Source: Pseudomonadaceae bacterium (GTDB lineage Bacteria; Pseudomonadota; Gammaproteobacteria; Pseudomonadales; Azotimanducaceae). From it: 64,000 nucleotides of DNA. Position 1 is the first letter of the stretch, and every line of letters starts with the position of its first letter. The position numbers were made by a program, and so were the translations under genes. Below the pieces are notes generated by a model that worked only from the letters and a program-made list of their open reading frames with translations, was not told the DNA's origin and did no database searches. The stretch covers positions 62,001-126,000 of the forward strand of contig JANSWO010000001.1 in assembly GCA_024743435.1 (NCBI GenBank). Reading direction: 5' to 3'. Positions 51,238 through 61,175 of the stretch are shown in pieces.

Positions 51238-51612
51238 CTAAAGGGCGGGCGTCATCACAATCAGCATGATGAGACCCAGCATTAACACCATGGTCATGAT
51301 GGCGTACAGCATGAGCGTTTCTTTTCGGGCAGAACGCTCGATCAGCGCGACCACGGCATCTTCGTCCATGGCGCTGACAACCGTGGTCAGCCGGTAGCGC
51401 GTGAAACCGTCAGGCCGCCGGGGCAGCTTTACGAAGAGCTCCGGCGTCATCTCCAGGCGTCGATTGGTTTCAGTTAGTGATATGCCGGTGATTCGTGCCA
51501 GCTTCGATGGATGCAGAGCCGCGCCGTCGTTGTCGACAAAGCAGGCATAAAGGTCCAGAAGCCGGCGAATCTTGCCGCGGAATCGAAATTGAAAAGGAAG
51601 AAGTCCAAACAT
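51238..51612 (-). CDS. Small membrane-anchored hypothetical protein
   Basis: A 124-aa protein. The first 95 residues are soluble and basic, with a segment HPSKLARITGISLTETNRRL that looks like a helix-turn-helix. A C-terminal membrane helix (MLYAIMTMVLMLGLIMLIVM) ends the protein, as in tail-anchored proteins. Not recognised. It starts nine bases after the cmoB stop, so it is cotranscribed. Confidence 0.65.
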   Translation of the reverse strand: MFGLLPFQFRFRGKIRRLLDLYACFVDNDGAALHPSKLARITGISLTETNRRLEMTPELFVKLPRRPDGFTRYRLTTVVSAMDEDAVVALIERSARKETLMLYAIMTMVLMLGLIMLIVMTPAL

Positions 51613-51621
51613 TGCTAAACG

Positions 51622-52635
51622 TTACGAGGTTTCCGGGCTCTCTGCCAGTTGCCCGTCTTTGGCGCGAGCCTGCTTACGCGCCAGAATGATTGCCCGCCGC
51701 GGTGCCGGGTGGCCTTCGATGGTGCGCGAAGGGTCGCTGGCATCCAGACAATGTTCGAAGGACTCAAAGTGCATCCAGTCTGTGCTGCGCTGTTCGTCGG
51801 TGGTCGTGACTGTTGTGTCGACGCATCTGACATCGCTGCAGCCAAGTGAGCCGATTGTCCGGATCAACCCCTGCACGCCGTTTACACACCAGACATTACG
51901 CATCCTTGCATAGCGACCATCCGGGATGAGATCGACCCCGTCGGGGGTGACGAGGGTTTCGAGAACAAGAAGACCGCCGGGTTGCAGGTGTTGCAGTAGC
52001 GATTGCAAGTGGTCCTGCTGATTGCGCCGGTGGTAGAGAACCCCCATCGACATCACCACGCCAAACTCTTCGTCGCCGACAGGCGCATCTTCAAGGCTTA
52101 GGGGCAGTACAAGGTTGTGCGCGGACAACTCCTCGCCCGCGAGGTGGCTGATAGCGGCGTGCTGCATGACAAAGAGCAAGGTGGGATCCACGCCAATGAC
52201 CGAAGCTGCGCCGGCGCCGAGCAAGCGCCATCCGTAGTAGCCGTTGCCGCTACCAACATCGAGCACGCGTTTGCCAGCTAACTCGGGTAAGTGTTTTGAG
52301 AGCCGTTGCCACTTCCAATCTGAACGCCACTCGGTATCGATGTGTACGTCGCCGATGTGGAAGGGGCCTTTGCGCCAGGGGTGTAACTCCATCAGCGTCT
52401 GGCGCAGTGCTGCCGGGTTATTCAGTTGCGCTTCCAGCCGGAAAGCATCCTCCAGTTCGAGGCGTGCGGCATCTGGAGTGGGCAACGCATCGAGTGCTTT
52501 GCGCCAGCGTGGCATATCACCGTGATGAGACGGCTGCAGGCGGTTTTCGATCAGTTCCTGGACACTTGACCAGCGTGGTAGCGCGGACGTGAGCGATGCT
52601 AGCGTCTGCTCGAGGAAGCGCGCACTTGCTGTCAC
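51622..52635 (-). CDS. cmoB: tRNA 5-carboxymethoxyuridine methyltransferase CmoB
   Basis: A 337-aa enzyme that transfers the carboxymethyl group of carboxy-SAM to 5-hydroxyuridine 34 of certain tRNAs, forming cmo5U, which widens wobble decoding. Motifs: PWRKGPFHIGDVHIDTEWRSDWKW, the SAM-binding LDVGSGNGYYGWRLLGAGA near residue 127, and MGVLYHRRNQQDHLQSL. Length matches the family (about 323 aa in E. coli). It overlaps cmoA by four bases. Confidence 0.97.
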   Translation of the reverse strand: MTASARFLEQTLASLTSALPRWSSVQELIENRLQPSHHGDMPRWRKALDALPTPDAARLELEDAFRLEAQLNNPAALRQTLMELHPWRKGPFHIGDVHIDTEWRSDWKWQRLSKHLPELAGKRVLDVGSGNGYYGWRLLGAGAASVIGVDPTLLFVMQHAAISHLAGEELSAHNLVLPLSLEDAPVGDEEFGVVMSMGVLYHRRNQQDHLQSLLQHLQPGGLLVLETLVTPDGVDLIPDGRYARMRNVWCVNGVQGLIRTIGSLGCSDVRCVDTTVTTTDEQRSTDWMHFESFEHCLDASDPSRTIEGHPAPRRAIILARKQARAKDGQLAESPETS

Positions 52636-53363
52636 GGAGAATCCTGTGGTGCGCGCACGAGAAACGATGCCCAGTTCAGGCAGCGATACCAGGTTTCGAT
52701 ACTCGTGAAACCGGCGTTGCTGAAACGCTCGAAGTGAGCTTCTTCGGTTTCGGGAACCATGACGTTTTCTAGCGCTGTGCGTTTGCCGGCGACCTCCATT
52801 TCGGAGTAGCCATTAGCCAGTTTGAAGCGCTCATGAATGCGCCGGAAGTAGTCGTCCATTGCCGGATCGCTGAAGCGCAGCTTCTCAGAGACAATCAAGG
52901 CGCCACCCGGCCTCAGGGCCTTGGCGATTGAACTGATGAGAGTCTGGCGCTCTTCAACCGGTACAAACTGTAGCGTGTAGTTCATCACGACGACGTCGGC
53001 ACCGGAGAAATCGATGTTCTGAATGTCTTCCAGGCACCACTGCACTCGCTCGTCGTCAATCAGGCGCTTGGCTTTGTCCAGCATTGCTGTGGAATTGTCC
53101 ACGGCCATGATGGTCGCGTTCCGATCGGATAGCTGATGCAGTATGGCGAGGGTCGTCGCGCCGAGTGAGCAACCAAGATCGAACGCCAGACCCTGGCTGG
53201 GCAGGTGATTGGCGGCCAGCAGACCGGTCATCGGTATGACCAGTTCATAGCCCGGAACGCTACGCCGAATCATGTCGGGAAAGACAGACACAACGGTTTC
53301 GTCGAAGGCGAAATCAACCAGCTTGCGATGCTGATCGGAATAAAGGTTGTCTGATTTACTCAT
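52632..53363 (-). CDS. cmoA: Carboxy-SAM synthase CmoA
   Basis: A 243-aa enzyme that makes carboxy-S-adenosyl-methionine from SAM and prephenate for CmoB. Seen: FDETVVSVFPDMIRRSVPGY, the SAM-site AFDLGCSLGATTLAI, VVMNYTLQFVPVEER and IVSEKLRF. Family length is normal. Divergent from ppk1 with about 190 bases between; the promoter region has no palindrome I would call. Confidence 0.97.
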   Translation of the reverse strand: MSKSDNLYSDQHRKLVDFAFDETVVSVFPDMIRRSVPGYELVIPMTGLLAANHLPSQGLAFDLGCSLGATTLAILHQLSDRNATIMAVDNSTAMLDKAKRLIDDERVQWCLEDIQNIDFSGADVVVMNYTLQFVPVEERQTLISSIAKALRPGGALIVSEKLRFSDPAMDDYFRRIHERFKLANGYSEMEVAGKRTALENVMVPETEEAHFERFSNAGFTSIETWYRCLNWASFLVRAPQDSP

Positions 53364-53555
53364 TGGGCCAGTTACGCCGCGTTGTTGGGTTCGCCTCGCG
53401 CGATGACACGCGTCATTGTGATGTCATCCGTGTGCGCCACACTATCAGGCTGCGGCAAGTGCCTAAGCAAAGCCGGAAACGCCGCATGATAAACTGAACT
53501 GTTCTTCATTCCCCGCACCCTGGCACAGCCGTGGTGCGCTTTGCCGGAAGCTAAC

Positions 53556-55631
53556 ATGTCCGACGCGACGTCGTTTACACCTGATTACTTCATCAATCGC
53601 GAGCTGTCTCAGTTGGAGTTTGACGCGCGCGTGCTCGAACAGGCAAAGGATGAGGCTGTTCCGCTGCTTGAGCGGCTGCGTTTCCTCTGCATCTCCTCGC
53701 TTGTGCTTGATGAGTTCTTCGAGATTCGTGTGGCCGGCCTGGTTCAGCAACAAGCGTTTGGTTCCAGCCAGCGCGGGCCAGACAACCTGTCACCGGCGGA
53801 GCAGTTGCGCGCGATCGGCAAGCGCGTACAAAAGCTGCTGAAAGAACAGTATCGGGTGCTGAACAAAGAACTGATTCCCCGCCTGGATGCCCAAGGCATT
53901 CGCTTCCTGCGCCGATCCGAATGGAACAACAAGCAGGCGAAGTGGATGAAAGACTATTTTCGCCGGGAGCTTGCGCCGATAGCGACGCCTGTCGGTCTGG
54001 ACCCGGCACATCCGTTTCCAAAAATTCTCAACAAGAGCCTTACGTTTATCGTGACGCTCGAAGGCAAGGATGCATTTGGCCGCAACAGCGGTAAGGCGGT
54101 TCTACAGGCTCCTCGAGCGCTGCCGCGGGTCATCCAGCTGCCTCAGCGAATATCCCAGAGCCCGCATGAGTTTGTATTCCTGTCGTCAATCATTCACGCC
54201 CACGTCGGCGAGCTCTTCCCCGGGATGACCGTGACGGGTTGCTATCAGTTTCGAGTCACCCGAAACAGTGACCTGTTCGTTGATGAAGAAGAGGTGGACG
54301 ACCTGTTGCGTGCGCTTGAGGGCGAACTACCGGGCCGACGCTACGGCGATGAAGTGAGGCTTGAGCTGGCTGACGACTGTCCTAATGAGCTTGAGTACTT
54401 CCTGACCAACCAGTTTGGCCTTACGGAAGACGATGTCTACCGCTGCAACGGCCCGGTTAACCTGATGCGTTTGTCCGCCGTGCCGGACCTGGTTGATCGG
54501 CCTGACCTCAAGTATCCGGGTTTCACACCCGGGCTTCCCGCTGAGCTGACATCCGGCGCAACCATGTTTGAAGTGATCAGCAAGGGTGATCTGCTGCTGC
54601 ATCACCCTTTTGAGAGTTTTGCACCCGTTATCGATTTTCTACGCCAGGCGGCGAACGATCCTGATGTGCTCTCGATCCGCCAGACGCTTTACCGTACCGG
54701 CAGCGAGTCTGCTGTCGTCAAGGCGTTGCTGAATGCGGCCGTCAATGGCAAGGATGTGCTTGTTGTGATTGAGCTTCGGGCTCGCTTCGATGAAGAAGCC
54801 AATATCGAGCTGGCGAACACGCTGCAGGCGGCGGGTGCACAGGTGGTGTACGGCGTGGTGGGCAAGAAAACCCATTCCAAGCTATCAATGGTGATTCGTC
54901 GGGAAGGCAGTGACCTGCGTCGCTACGTCCACATGAGCACGGGCAACTATCACGCGAGAACGGCTCGCCTGTACACAGACTATGGTCTGTTTACTGCCAA
55001 CCCTGAGATTGCGGACGATGTGCAACAGCAGTTCGCCCAGTTGACTGCCATGGGCCGTGCGGGCGATCTCAAACACCTGCTTCAGTCACCGTTTACCTTG
55101 CACGACGCGATGCTATCGCTGATTCAGGCGGAAGCGGACGCCGCGCGCGATGGCAAGCCGGCGCGGGTGATGGCGAAGATGAATTCTCTGATCGAACCGC
55201 GCGTTATTGCCGAGCTGTATCGAGCGTCCCAGGCAGGCGTGCAGATCGATCTGATCATTCGCGGCGTATGCTCGGTTCGCCCCGGTATTCCAGGCGTGTC
55301 TGAAAACATCAGGGTGCGCTCGATAATTGGCCGATTCCTCGAACACACCCGAGTGTTCTATTTTCACAATGGCGGAGATCCCAAGGTGTACCTGTCCAGC
55401 GCAGACTGGATGGGCCGCAACTTCTTCAATCGGGTCGAAACCTGTTTCCCATTGCTGGATGCCGACATTCGCGACCGCGTGGTGGAGGAATCGTTTGAGA
55501 CTTACCTAAGTGATAACGCTCAGGCGTGGGAGCTGCAATCCGATGGCAGTTACAGCGCGCCAGCGGTGGGCAGCGCAGCGCGAGTCAGCGCTCAGGAGTC
55601 GCTGCTAGCGAAACTGGGCGAAGCCTTGTAG
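53556..55631 (+). CDS. ppk1: Polyphosphate kinase 1
   Basis: A 691-aa enzyme that polymerises the gamma-phosphate of ATP into polyphosphate. Motifs: INRELSQLEFDARVLEQA at the N-terminus, the first phospholipase-D-like half with IRQTLYRT and the phospho-acceptor His in YVHMSTGNYH, and the second with LIIRGVCSVRPG and RVFYFHNGGDPKVYLSSADWM. ATG 53556 is preferred over a TTG at 53541, with GGAAG just upstream. Convergent with ppx, its counterpart, 24 bases apart. Confidence 0.97.
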   Translation: MSDATSFTPDYFINRELSQLEFDARVLEQAKDEAVPLLERLRFLCISSLVLDEFFEIRVAGLVQQQAFGSSQRGPDNLSPAEQLRAIGKRVQKLLKEQYRVLNKELIPRLDAQGIRFLRRSEWNNKQAKWMKDYFRRELAPIATPVGLDPAHPFPKILNKSLTFIVTLEGKDAFGRNSGKAVLQAPRALPRVIQLPQRISQSPHEFVFLSSIIHAHVGELFPGMTVTGCYQFRVTRNSDLFVDEEEVDDLLRALEGELPGRRYGDEVRLELADDCPNELEYFLTNQFGLTEDDVYRCNGPVNLMRLSAVPDLVDRPDLKYPGFTPGLPAELTSGATMFEVISKGDLLLHHPFESFAPVIDFLRQAANDPDVLSIRQTLYRTGSESAVVKALLNAAVNGKDVLVVIELRARFDEEANIELANTLQAAGAQVVYGVVGKKTHSKLSMVIRREGSDLRRYVHMSTGNYHARTARLYTDYGLFTANPEIADDVQQQFAQLTAMGRAGDLKHLLQSPFTLHDAMLSLIQAEADAARDGKPARVMAKMNSLIEPRVIAELYRASQAGVQIDLIIRGVCSVRPGIPGVSENIRVRSIIGRFLEHTRVFYFHNGGDPKVYLSSADWMGRNFFNRVETCFPLLDADIRDRVVEESFETYLSDNAQAWELQSDGSYSAPAVGSAARVSAQESLLAKLGEAL

Positions 55632-55655
55632 AGCCGGCGGTTATCCCAGTGATCG

Positions 55656-57206
55656 CTAACCGGCCTTCTGCTTCGGTTTGTTGGTCTTCTCTGTTTTCTC
55701 CGTGTCCTCGGTATCGCTTGGGCGGGCAAAGGCGATGTCACCGACGACGGCGGTGAGCTGCGCTTCAAGGTCCAGATCCCGCGCCGTCAGTGGATGTCCT
55801 TCGATCCAGCCTTCCGGCAGATCGACTTCGAAACCGCGCTCGTTGATCTCGAGTTGGATGTGCGGCAGGCGGCTACTGCTGCGGTTACGGTGCAGCAATA
55901 CCGCAAGCCTCAGAAGCAGGGCCAACAGCGTCATCGATCGACGCTCTCCCTCGTCCAGGGTGTCGATCTCGTCCTTCGGGAATTTGCGCCGATGTGTACG
56001 CACGAGAAACGCGAGATGCCGTTGATCCGCCTGGGAGAAACCGGCCATGTCCATGTTCTGCAGCAGATAAGCGCCGTGCTTATGGTACTGGGCATGAGCG
56101 ATATCCAGGCCGATCTCGTGCAGCTTAGCCGCCCACGCCAGTAACGTTCTGTCCTCGGCGCGAGTGAGTTCCAGTCGAACGGCCACCTGGGATAACAACG
56201 ACAGGGCGGTTTCGCTGACGCGTTCCGCGTGCTCCGTGTCGATGTGATAACGGCTCTGCAGGTCTCTTACGGTTTGCTCCCGGACATCCATGTGCAGCCG
56301 ACGACCGAGCAGATCAAACAGCAGCCCCTCCCGAAGCGCGCCCTGGCAGGCGGTCATGCTGGTTAACTCCAGTGCTTCGAAAACACCGATCAACGCCGCC
56401 AACCCGCCCGGGAACGAGGCAGCGCGCTCCTTTGCGACGCCGGGCAAATCAAGCCGATCTATCGTCGCCATCTCTATGAGCTTCTGCTTCAGCAGGTATA
56501 GCCCGTCCAGCGTGATCGACATCTCTCCGGTGAGACGAGTGATAGCCGTCTGCGCGGCATTGATCGTGCCGGATGTGCCGATTGTGCTGTCCCAACCGGC
56601 CTGGATGTAGCGCGTTGCGATTGGCTCGAGTTCCTGGCGCGCCATCGCGACCGCGTTATCGAAAGCGTCATCATCGATGTTGCCGGACGAAAAACAGGAC
56701 TCGGTCAGACCCACGCAGCCGAAGTAGAGGCTCTCCAATTCTGTCGCCTTGAACTGGCTGCCCAACACGACTTCTGTGCTGCCACCGCCAATGTCCACCA
56801 CCAAGCGTCGATCGTGCCGGTCCTCCAGCGAGTGTGCGGCGCCAATGTAGACGAGCCTTGCTTCCTCGCGCCCGGAGATAATCTCGATTTCGTGGCCGAG
56901 GGCGGCTTCTGCTTTGGCGATGAACTGTGCACTGTTGTCCGCCTTACGCAGTGTGTTTGTGCCAACGACACGCACGCGGTCTGGTGGGATATCGCGAAGG
57001 CGCTCGCCAAACCGCGACAAACAGTCGAGGGCACGTTTCTCTGCGCTCACATCGATACGGTTATCTTTGCCGAGGCCTGCTGCCAGGCGCACCATCTCCT
57101 TGATCTTGTCGATCACCTGAATTCGATCGCCGGTTTGCTGAGCAACGATTAGATGAAAGCTGTTCGAACCGAGGTCCAGTGCCGCGAGTGGTTCAACGTC
57201 TGCCAT
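55656..57206 (-). CDS. ppx: Exopolyphosphatase / guanosine pentaphosphatase (Ppx/GppA)
   Basis: A 516-aa enzyme that removes terminal phosphates from polyphosphate. Motifs: DLGSNSFHLIVAQQ at the N-terminus, VVDIGGGSTEVVLG near 140, GTSGTIN near 210, and a C-terminal HD-type helical domain with AAKLHEIGLDIAH. Ppx rather than GppA is inferred from convergence with ppk1. ATG 57206 shares one base with the stop of the upstream M48 peptidase gene (TGATG) and has AAGGG upstream. Gln/Lys/Thr-rich tail. Confidence 0.92.
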   Translation of the reverse strand: MADVEPLAALDLGSNSFHLIVAQQTGDRIQVIDKIKEMVRLAAGLGKDNRIDVSAEKRALDCLSRFGERLRDIPPDRVRVVGTNTLRKADNSAQFIAKAEAALGHEIEIISGREEARLVYIGAAHSLEDRHDRRLVVDIGGGSTEVVLGSQFKATELESLYFGCVGLTESCFSSGNIDDDAFDNAVAMARQELEPIATRYIQAGWDSTIGTSGTINAAQTAITRLTGEMSITLDGLYLLKQKLIEMATIDRLDLPGVAKERAASFPGGLAALIGVFEALELTSMTACQGALREGLLFDLLGRRLHMDVREQTVRDLQSRYHIDTEHAERVSETALSLLSQVAVRLELTRAEDRTLLAWAAKLHEIGLDIAHAQYHKHGAYLLQNMDMAGFSQADQRHLAFLVRTHRRKFPKDEIDTLDEGERRSMTLLALLLRLAVLLHRNRSSSRLPHIQLEINERGFEVDLPEGWIEGHPLTARDLDLEAQLTAVVGDIAFARPSDTEDTEKTEKTNKPKQKAG

Positions 57207-59107
57207 CAGGACCCTTGGAATGTGTTGGCGGGAAGTGGGCAATCGAGCGTCGCGGCGAATGCGCGCAGCAACGCAGCTTCTGTGCCATTGATATGGCCAT
57301 CACTCTGGGCGCTGACGACACAGGCCTTCAGGAGTGCCGGTTTGCGTAACGGCGCAAGCTGACGCAATTCGATCAGTGACTGGTTCAGTGCAGAGAAGTT
57401 ATCCGGCTTGCGCGCTCGATAGTCGCTGCGCGCATTGATGGAGGCGAGCCCGGCATCGAAGGCTTTCTCCGCCGCTTCGTCGTCGGCATGACCGTACTGG
57501 GCGAGGGTGCTGATCAGGATGCCAGCCGAACGCGCGACCTGGCCGATATCCTGATAGCGCACGCGCACTCGTCGAGCGCGCTCGAAGTTCGGTTTCAACT
57601 CGCTCATCAGCAGCCGATGCAGTAGCCACTCAAACAGATCGATCTGCTCATCAGCCCGAATGAGTTTCGCAACGTTGCCAGTGAAGCGTTGGTATTCGCG
57701 GTAGGTGAGTGCTCGCAGAGCGGGCATGGAGCGTTGCAGTAGACCCAGACGAGCCTCGGCACCGGTGTTCGCCAGTTCGGCAAAGAGCGTTGGCAGTTGG
57801 CTTGCGATTCCTTGATCTGTATCGATGCTTGCCAGCTGCTTTGCCCGGATGTCGGCACTGCGATCCAGCAGGAGCGCAAGAACCAGTGCGCGCGCGGAGA
57901 ATGGTTCGCGAGCTGCCTCGTTCAGCAAGGTGCTGGTTGCAGCGATCTGGCTGCGCGCGGCATCAACCGATTGCTGACTGATTTCACCCGCGCTGGCGAC
58001 AACCTGATCTGCGTCTACCAGGAGCGTGTTGGCGTCCGTGAAGCCCGACGTTGCGCCGCTGGTCACTGCATCGCTGGCCTCGACGGAGGCGCCGTGTGGC
58101 AGTTTCAGTTCGGGTAGCTTGCCGTTCCAACTGGGTTCAATAGCGCGAATGCGTTGGTCCAGCGGTGGGTGTGTATTGAGCAGTCCGCCCATGAACAGGC
58201 TGATCGCTTGCCCGAAGAACATATGGCTGGCTTCAGAAGCTTTTTCAGTATCCAGCCGGGAGCCATAGCTGAGCGCGCCGATTTTCTTGAGTGCACCAGA
58301 TATCCCATTGGGATCTCTGGTGAACTGAACTGCCGATGCGTCAGCTAAGTATTCGCGTTGTCTGCTGACGGCCGCCTTAATGAGATTGCCGAAGAAGGTG
58401 CCGGTGTAGCCGACAACAACGAATGCCAGGCCAACGAGGACAATAGGCATCCCGTTCTTGTTGCGGCCACTGTGACCACCGGCCCGCATCAGGTGATAAC
58501 CGACGATGCCGAGGCAGAGCAGGCCGTGCAGAATGGCGATCAGGCGCAGGTTGATACGCGTGTCGGCGTTGATGATATGGCTGAACTCGTGGGCAACCAC
58601 GCCTTGCAATTCGTCGCGACTGAGGTGATCCACCGTACCCTGAGTGACGCCGACCACAGCGTCTTCCGCGCTGAAGCCAGCTGCGAATGCGTTGATGCTT
58701 GCTTCCGGTAGCACGTAAACCGGTGGTACCGGCAGACCCGACGCGATGGACATCTCTTCCACGACGTTGAGCAATCGCCGACCAGAACGATCAGCTGTGG
58801 CGTGATTGAGCGGTTGCCCGCCGAGCGCTTCAGCCACAGTTTTGCCACCCGCGTTCAGCTGCAGGTACTTAAATGCACTGGCGATTGCCACGATGCCGAT
58901 AACCGCGGCGGTAACCAGTGGCCAGTTTGCGAAGGGGTCGAATTGGCTCTGTGTGGCGAGGCTGGCGGAGTTCAGATGGAAGAACCCCAGCGCCGCGCCG
59001 ATTACAACGTTTGCCGCTACGGCCAGCGCGATCACCGCAATAGTGAACAGGCCGACGAGTTGCCAGGTCTTGCGTCGGGCGTTGTCCTGAGCCTTGAAGA
59101 AATCCAT
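57206..59107 (-). CDS. Membrane M48 family metallopeptidase
   Basis: A 633-aa protein. Two N-terminal membrane helices (about residues 17-42 and 62-80) precede the peptidase domain with the zinc motif VVAHEFSHIINAD (HExxH) near 175, followed by two further helices and EYLADASAVQF, with the third zinc ligand Glu. A C-terminal cytoplasmic region of about 300 residues is much longer than in HtpX. Gene order LemA - M48 is a widespread pair; function is presumed membrane protein quality control. Upstream of and coupled to ppx. Confidence 0.9.
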   Translation of the reverse strand: MDFFKAQDNARRKTWQLVGLFTIAVIALAVAANVVIGAALGFFHLNSASLATQSQFDPFANWPLVTAAVIGIVAIASAFKYLQLNAGGKTVAEALGGQPLNHATADRSGRRLLNVVEEMSIASGLPVPPVYVLPEASINAFAAGFSAEDAVVGVTQGTVDHLSRDELQGVVAHEFSHIINADTRINLRLIAILHGLLCLGIVGYHLMRAGGHSGRNKNGMPIVLVGLAFVVVGYTGTFFGNLIKAAVSRQREYLADASAVQFTRDPNGISGALKKIGALSYGSRLDTEKASEASHMFFGQAISLFMGGLLNTHPPLDQRIRAIEPSWNGKLPELKLPHGASVEASDAVTSGATSGFTDANTLLVDADQVVASAGEISQQSVDAARSQIAATSTLLNEAAREPFSARALVLALLLDRSADIRAKQLASIDTDQGIASQLPTLFAELANTGAEARLGLLQRSMPALRALTYREYQRFTGNVAKLIRADEQIDLFEWLLHRLLMSELKPNFERARRVRVRYQDIGQVARSAGILISTLAQYGHADDEAAEKAFDAGLASINARSDYRARKPDNFSALNQSLIELRQLAPLRKPALLKACVVSAQSDGHINGTEAALLRAFAATLDCPLPANTFQGS

Positions 59108-59163
59108 TGGCTACGGCGTCGCGCGCGAACTGGCCTGTCGAGTTTGCCTCGCGGGTGTCGTTG

Positions 59164-59754
59164 TCAGAACGACACCTTCGGGGCTTCCTGCATCGCTTCT
59201 CTGTCTTCGTATTCGAGCAAAGCAGCGTCTTCGCTGTGGCCGAACATGTTGGCGAAGATTACTGGGGGAAAGGTCTGCTTGTAGATGTTGTACTCGGTAG
59301 CCTGATCGTTGTAGGCCTGGCGAGCGAATGCGACTCGGTTTTCGGTGCTGGTCAGCTCTTCCGATAGTTGCATCATGTTTTCGTTGGCTTTCAAGTCAGG
59401 GTAAGCCTCAACCACCACGTTTAAGCGACCGAGCGCACTCCCCAGCGCGCCCTCGGCGCTGCCGAGTTCTGCGATAGCCTTGGCATTGGTCGGGTCTTTC
59501 GCTACGGCTTCCAATCCGGCCATTGCCTGGTTACGTGCACTGATGACAGCCTCGAGCGTGTCGCGCTCGTGCGCCATATACGCTTTGGCGGTTTCCACTA
59601 GATTAGGGATCAGGTCGTAACGGCGTTTCAGTTGAACTTCGATCTGAGCAAAGCCGTTAGTGACCCGATTTTTCAGCGTCACCAGCCGGTTGTAGATAGC
59701 GACACCCCAGAAGACCAGGGCGGCGAGAATCGCGAGAAAAATCAAAAATTCCAT
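59164..59754 (-). CDS. lemA: LemA family protein
   Basis: A 196-aa protein with one N-terminal membrane helix (FLIFLAILAALVFWGVAIYN) and a long helical domain beginning RLVTLKNRVTNGFAQIEVQLKRR, typical of LemA. Other conserved parts are DLIPNLVETAKAYM, AYPDLKANENMMQL and FARQAYNDQATEYN. Role unknown, but it is regularly found next to M48 peptidases, as here (56 bases before it). Confidence 0.93.
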   Translation of the reverse strand: MEFLIFLAILAALVFWGVAIYNRLVTLKNRVTNGFAQIEVQLKRRYDLIPNLVETAKAYMAHERDTLEAVISARNQAMAGLEAVAKDPTNAKAIAELGSAEGALGSALGRLNVVVEAYPDLKANENMMQLSEELTSTENRVAFARQAYNDQATEYNIYKQTFPPVIFANMFGHSEDAALLEYEDREAMQEAPKVSF

Positions 59755-59805
59755 AGTCGTTCCTCGATGTGGAGCCCTGGATGGGTGCGCATTACTGGGT
59801 GCTTG

Positions 59806-61017
59806 TTAGTCGGACTGGGCCGCGTCAGGCAAGCCGAGCACTCGCTTGGCAATGACATTGAGCTGTACCTCGGTGGTGCCACCCTCAATGGAGTTTGCCT
59901 TGGAGCGCAACCATTGACGTGGTGTCGCCAGTTCCGAAGCCGAGAAGGCATCGCCCTCCCAGCCCAGCGCCTGGGTGCCCATAGCTCGCAGGAACAGCTC
60001 GTACTTGCGCTTGTTCTGCTCGCTGCCGTAGTACTTGAGCATGGATGCGAGATGAGCATTTGAATTGCCCGCCTTGGCGTCCTCGGCGGATCGGGCCAGC
60101 GTCAGCATGAACGCGCGATCGTCGATGTTGTGCTCCAGCACATCGCCACGCATATCTGGATCGCTGATGCGCTCGCCATCGGTGCCAACGTACTTCTTAA
60201 ACACGTCCTCCAGTCGTCGACCGGAGCCGCCCAGCGCAGAAGCGCCACCGATGCCTGAGATGTGTTGGCGCTCGTGTTGCAACAATCGCTTGGCAATGGT
60301 CCAACCTTTGTTGAGTTCACCGACAAGCTGGCTCTTTGGCACCTCGACATTGTCAAAGAAGGTCTGGCAGAACGGCGACGAACCGCTGATCAGCTGAATG
60401 GGAGAGACGCTGACACCTTTGGAGCGCATATCGAACAGCAGGAAGCTGATGCCCTCGTGTTTCGGTGCGCTCGCATCTGTGCGTACAAGGCAGAAGATCC
60501 AGTCGGCTTCGTCGGCGTAGGACGTCCAGATCTTGGAACCGTTCACCAGATAGTGATCGCCTTTGTCTTCGGCTTTGGTTTGCAGGCCGGCGAGGTCTGA
60601 TCCCGCTCCCGGTTCGGAATAGCCCTGACACCAGCGGATACGGCCATTGACGATATCCGGTATGTACTGCTGTTTCTGCTCTTCGCTGGCAAATTCGAGC
60701 AGGGCTGGCCCGAGCATCCATAGGCCGAAGCTGTTCAGTGCGGGTCGGGCGCTGATCCGTCGGAGCTCCTGCTGCAGCACTTTGTTCTCATCCGGGCTGA
60801 GACCGCCACCGCCATATTCCTTTGGCCAGGTCGGCGCAGTGAAACCGCGGCTGGCCATGTTCTCAAGCCAGGTTTTGGATTCGGGGTTGTGGAAAGGCTC
60901 GTTGATGCCGCCCCATACCACCTCGTTCTCAGGCGTTGGTGTTCGCATGGATGCGGGACAGTTATCGTCCAGCCAGCTGCGGATCTCGCTGCGGAAGGTG
61001 TCCAGATCAGTGCTCAT
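59806..61017 (-). CDS. Acyl-CoA dehydrogenase
   Basis: A 403-aa FAD enzyme. Seen: GGGLSPDENKVLQQELRRI, the FAD/substrate segment WCQGYSEPGAGSDLAGLQTKA near residue 135, NGSKIWTSYADEADW, and a C-terminal LRSKANSIEGGTTEVQLNVIAKRVLGLP with the usual terminal helix. Length is normal. It would oxidise an acyl-CoA or related CoA ester. The subgroup is common in steroid- and terpenoid-degrading bacteria. Upstream of lemA on the same strand. Confidence 0.9.
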   Translation of the reverse strand: MSTDLDTFRSEIRSWLDDNCPASMRTPTPENEVVWGGINEPFHNPESKTWLENMASRGFTAPTWPKEYGGGGLSPDENKVLQQELRRISARPALNSFGLWMLGPALLEFASEEQKQQYIPDIVNGRIRWCQGYSEPGAGSDLAGLQTKAEDKGDHYLVNGSKIWTSYADEADWIFCLVRTDASAPKHEGISFLLFDMRSKGVSVSPIQLISGSSPFCQTFFDNVEVPKSQLVGELNKGWTIAKRLLQHERQHISGIGGASALGGSGRRLEDVFKKYVGTDGERISDPDMRGDVLEHNIDDRAFMLTLARSAEDAKAGNSNAHLASMLKYYGSEQNKRKYELFLRAMGTQALGWEGDAFSASELATPRQWLRSKANSIEGGTTEVQLNVIAKRVLGLPDAAQSD

Positions 61018-61175
61018 GGTGGCCTCGTCCTCGATGCTTGTTCTTTAGACCGAGTTTACTGGATTTAGGCGACCGGAACAGGATGCGCTGTCTTGAGTTC
61101 AGGCTGGCGCGAGGTCTTTAGGGCAGGCGCGCAACCTGCGTTAAACTTGGCGCAATACAGTTGTCAGGAAGCCAT

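Noticed and set aside
55632-55665. Possible hairpin GCCGGCGGTTA...TAACCGGC between ppk1 and ppx
   Set aside because: Pairing needs a three-base bulge and the right arm lies in the ppx coding end; too weak to call.
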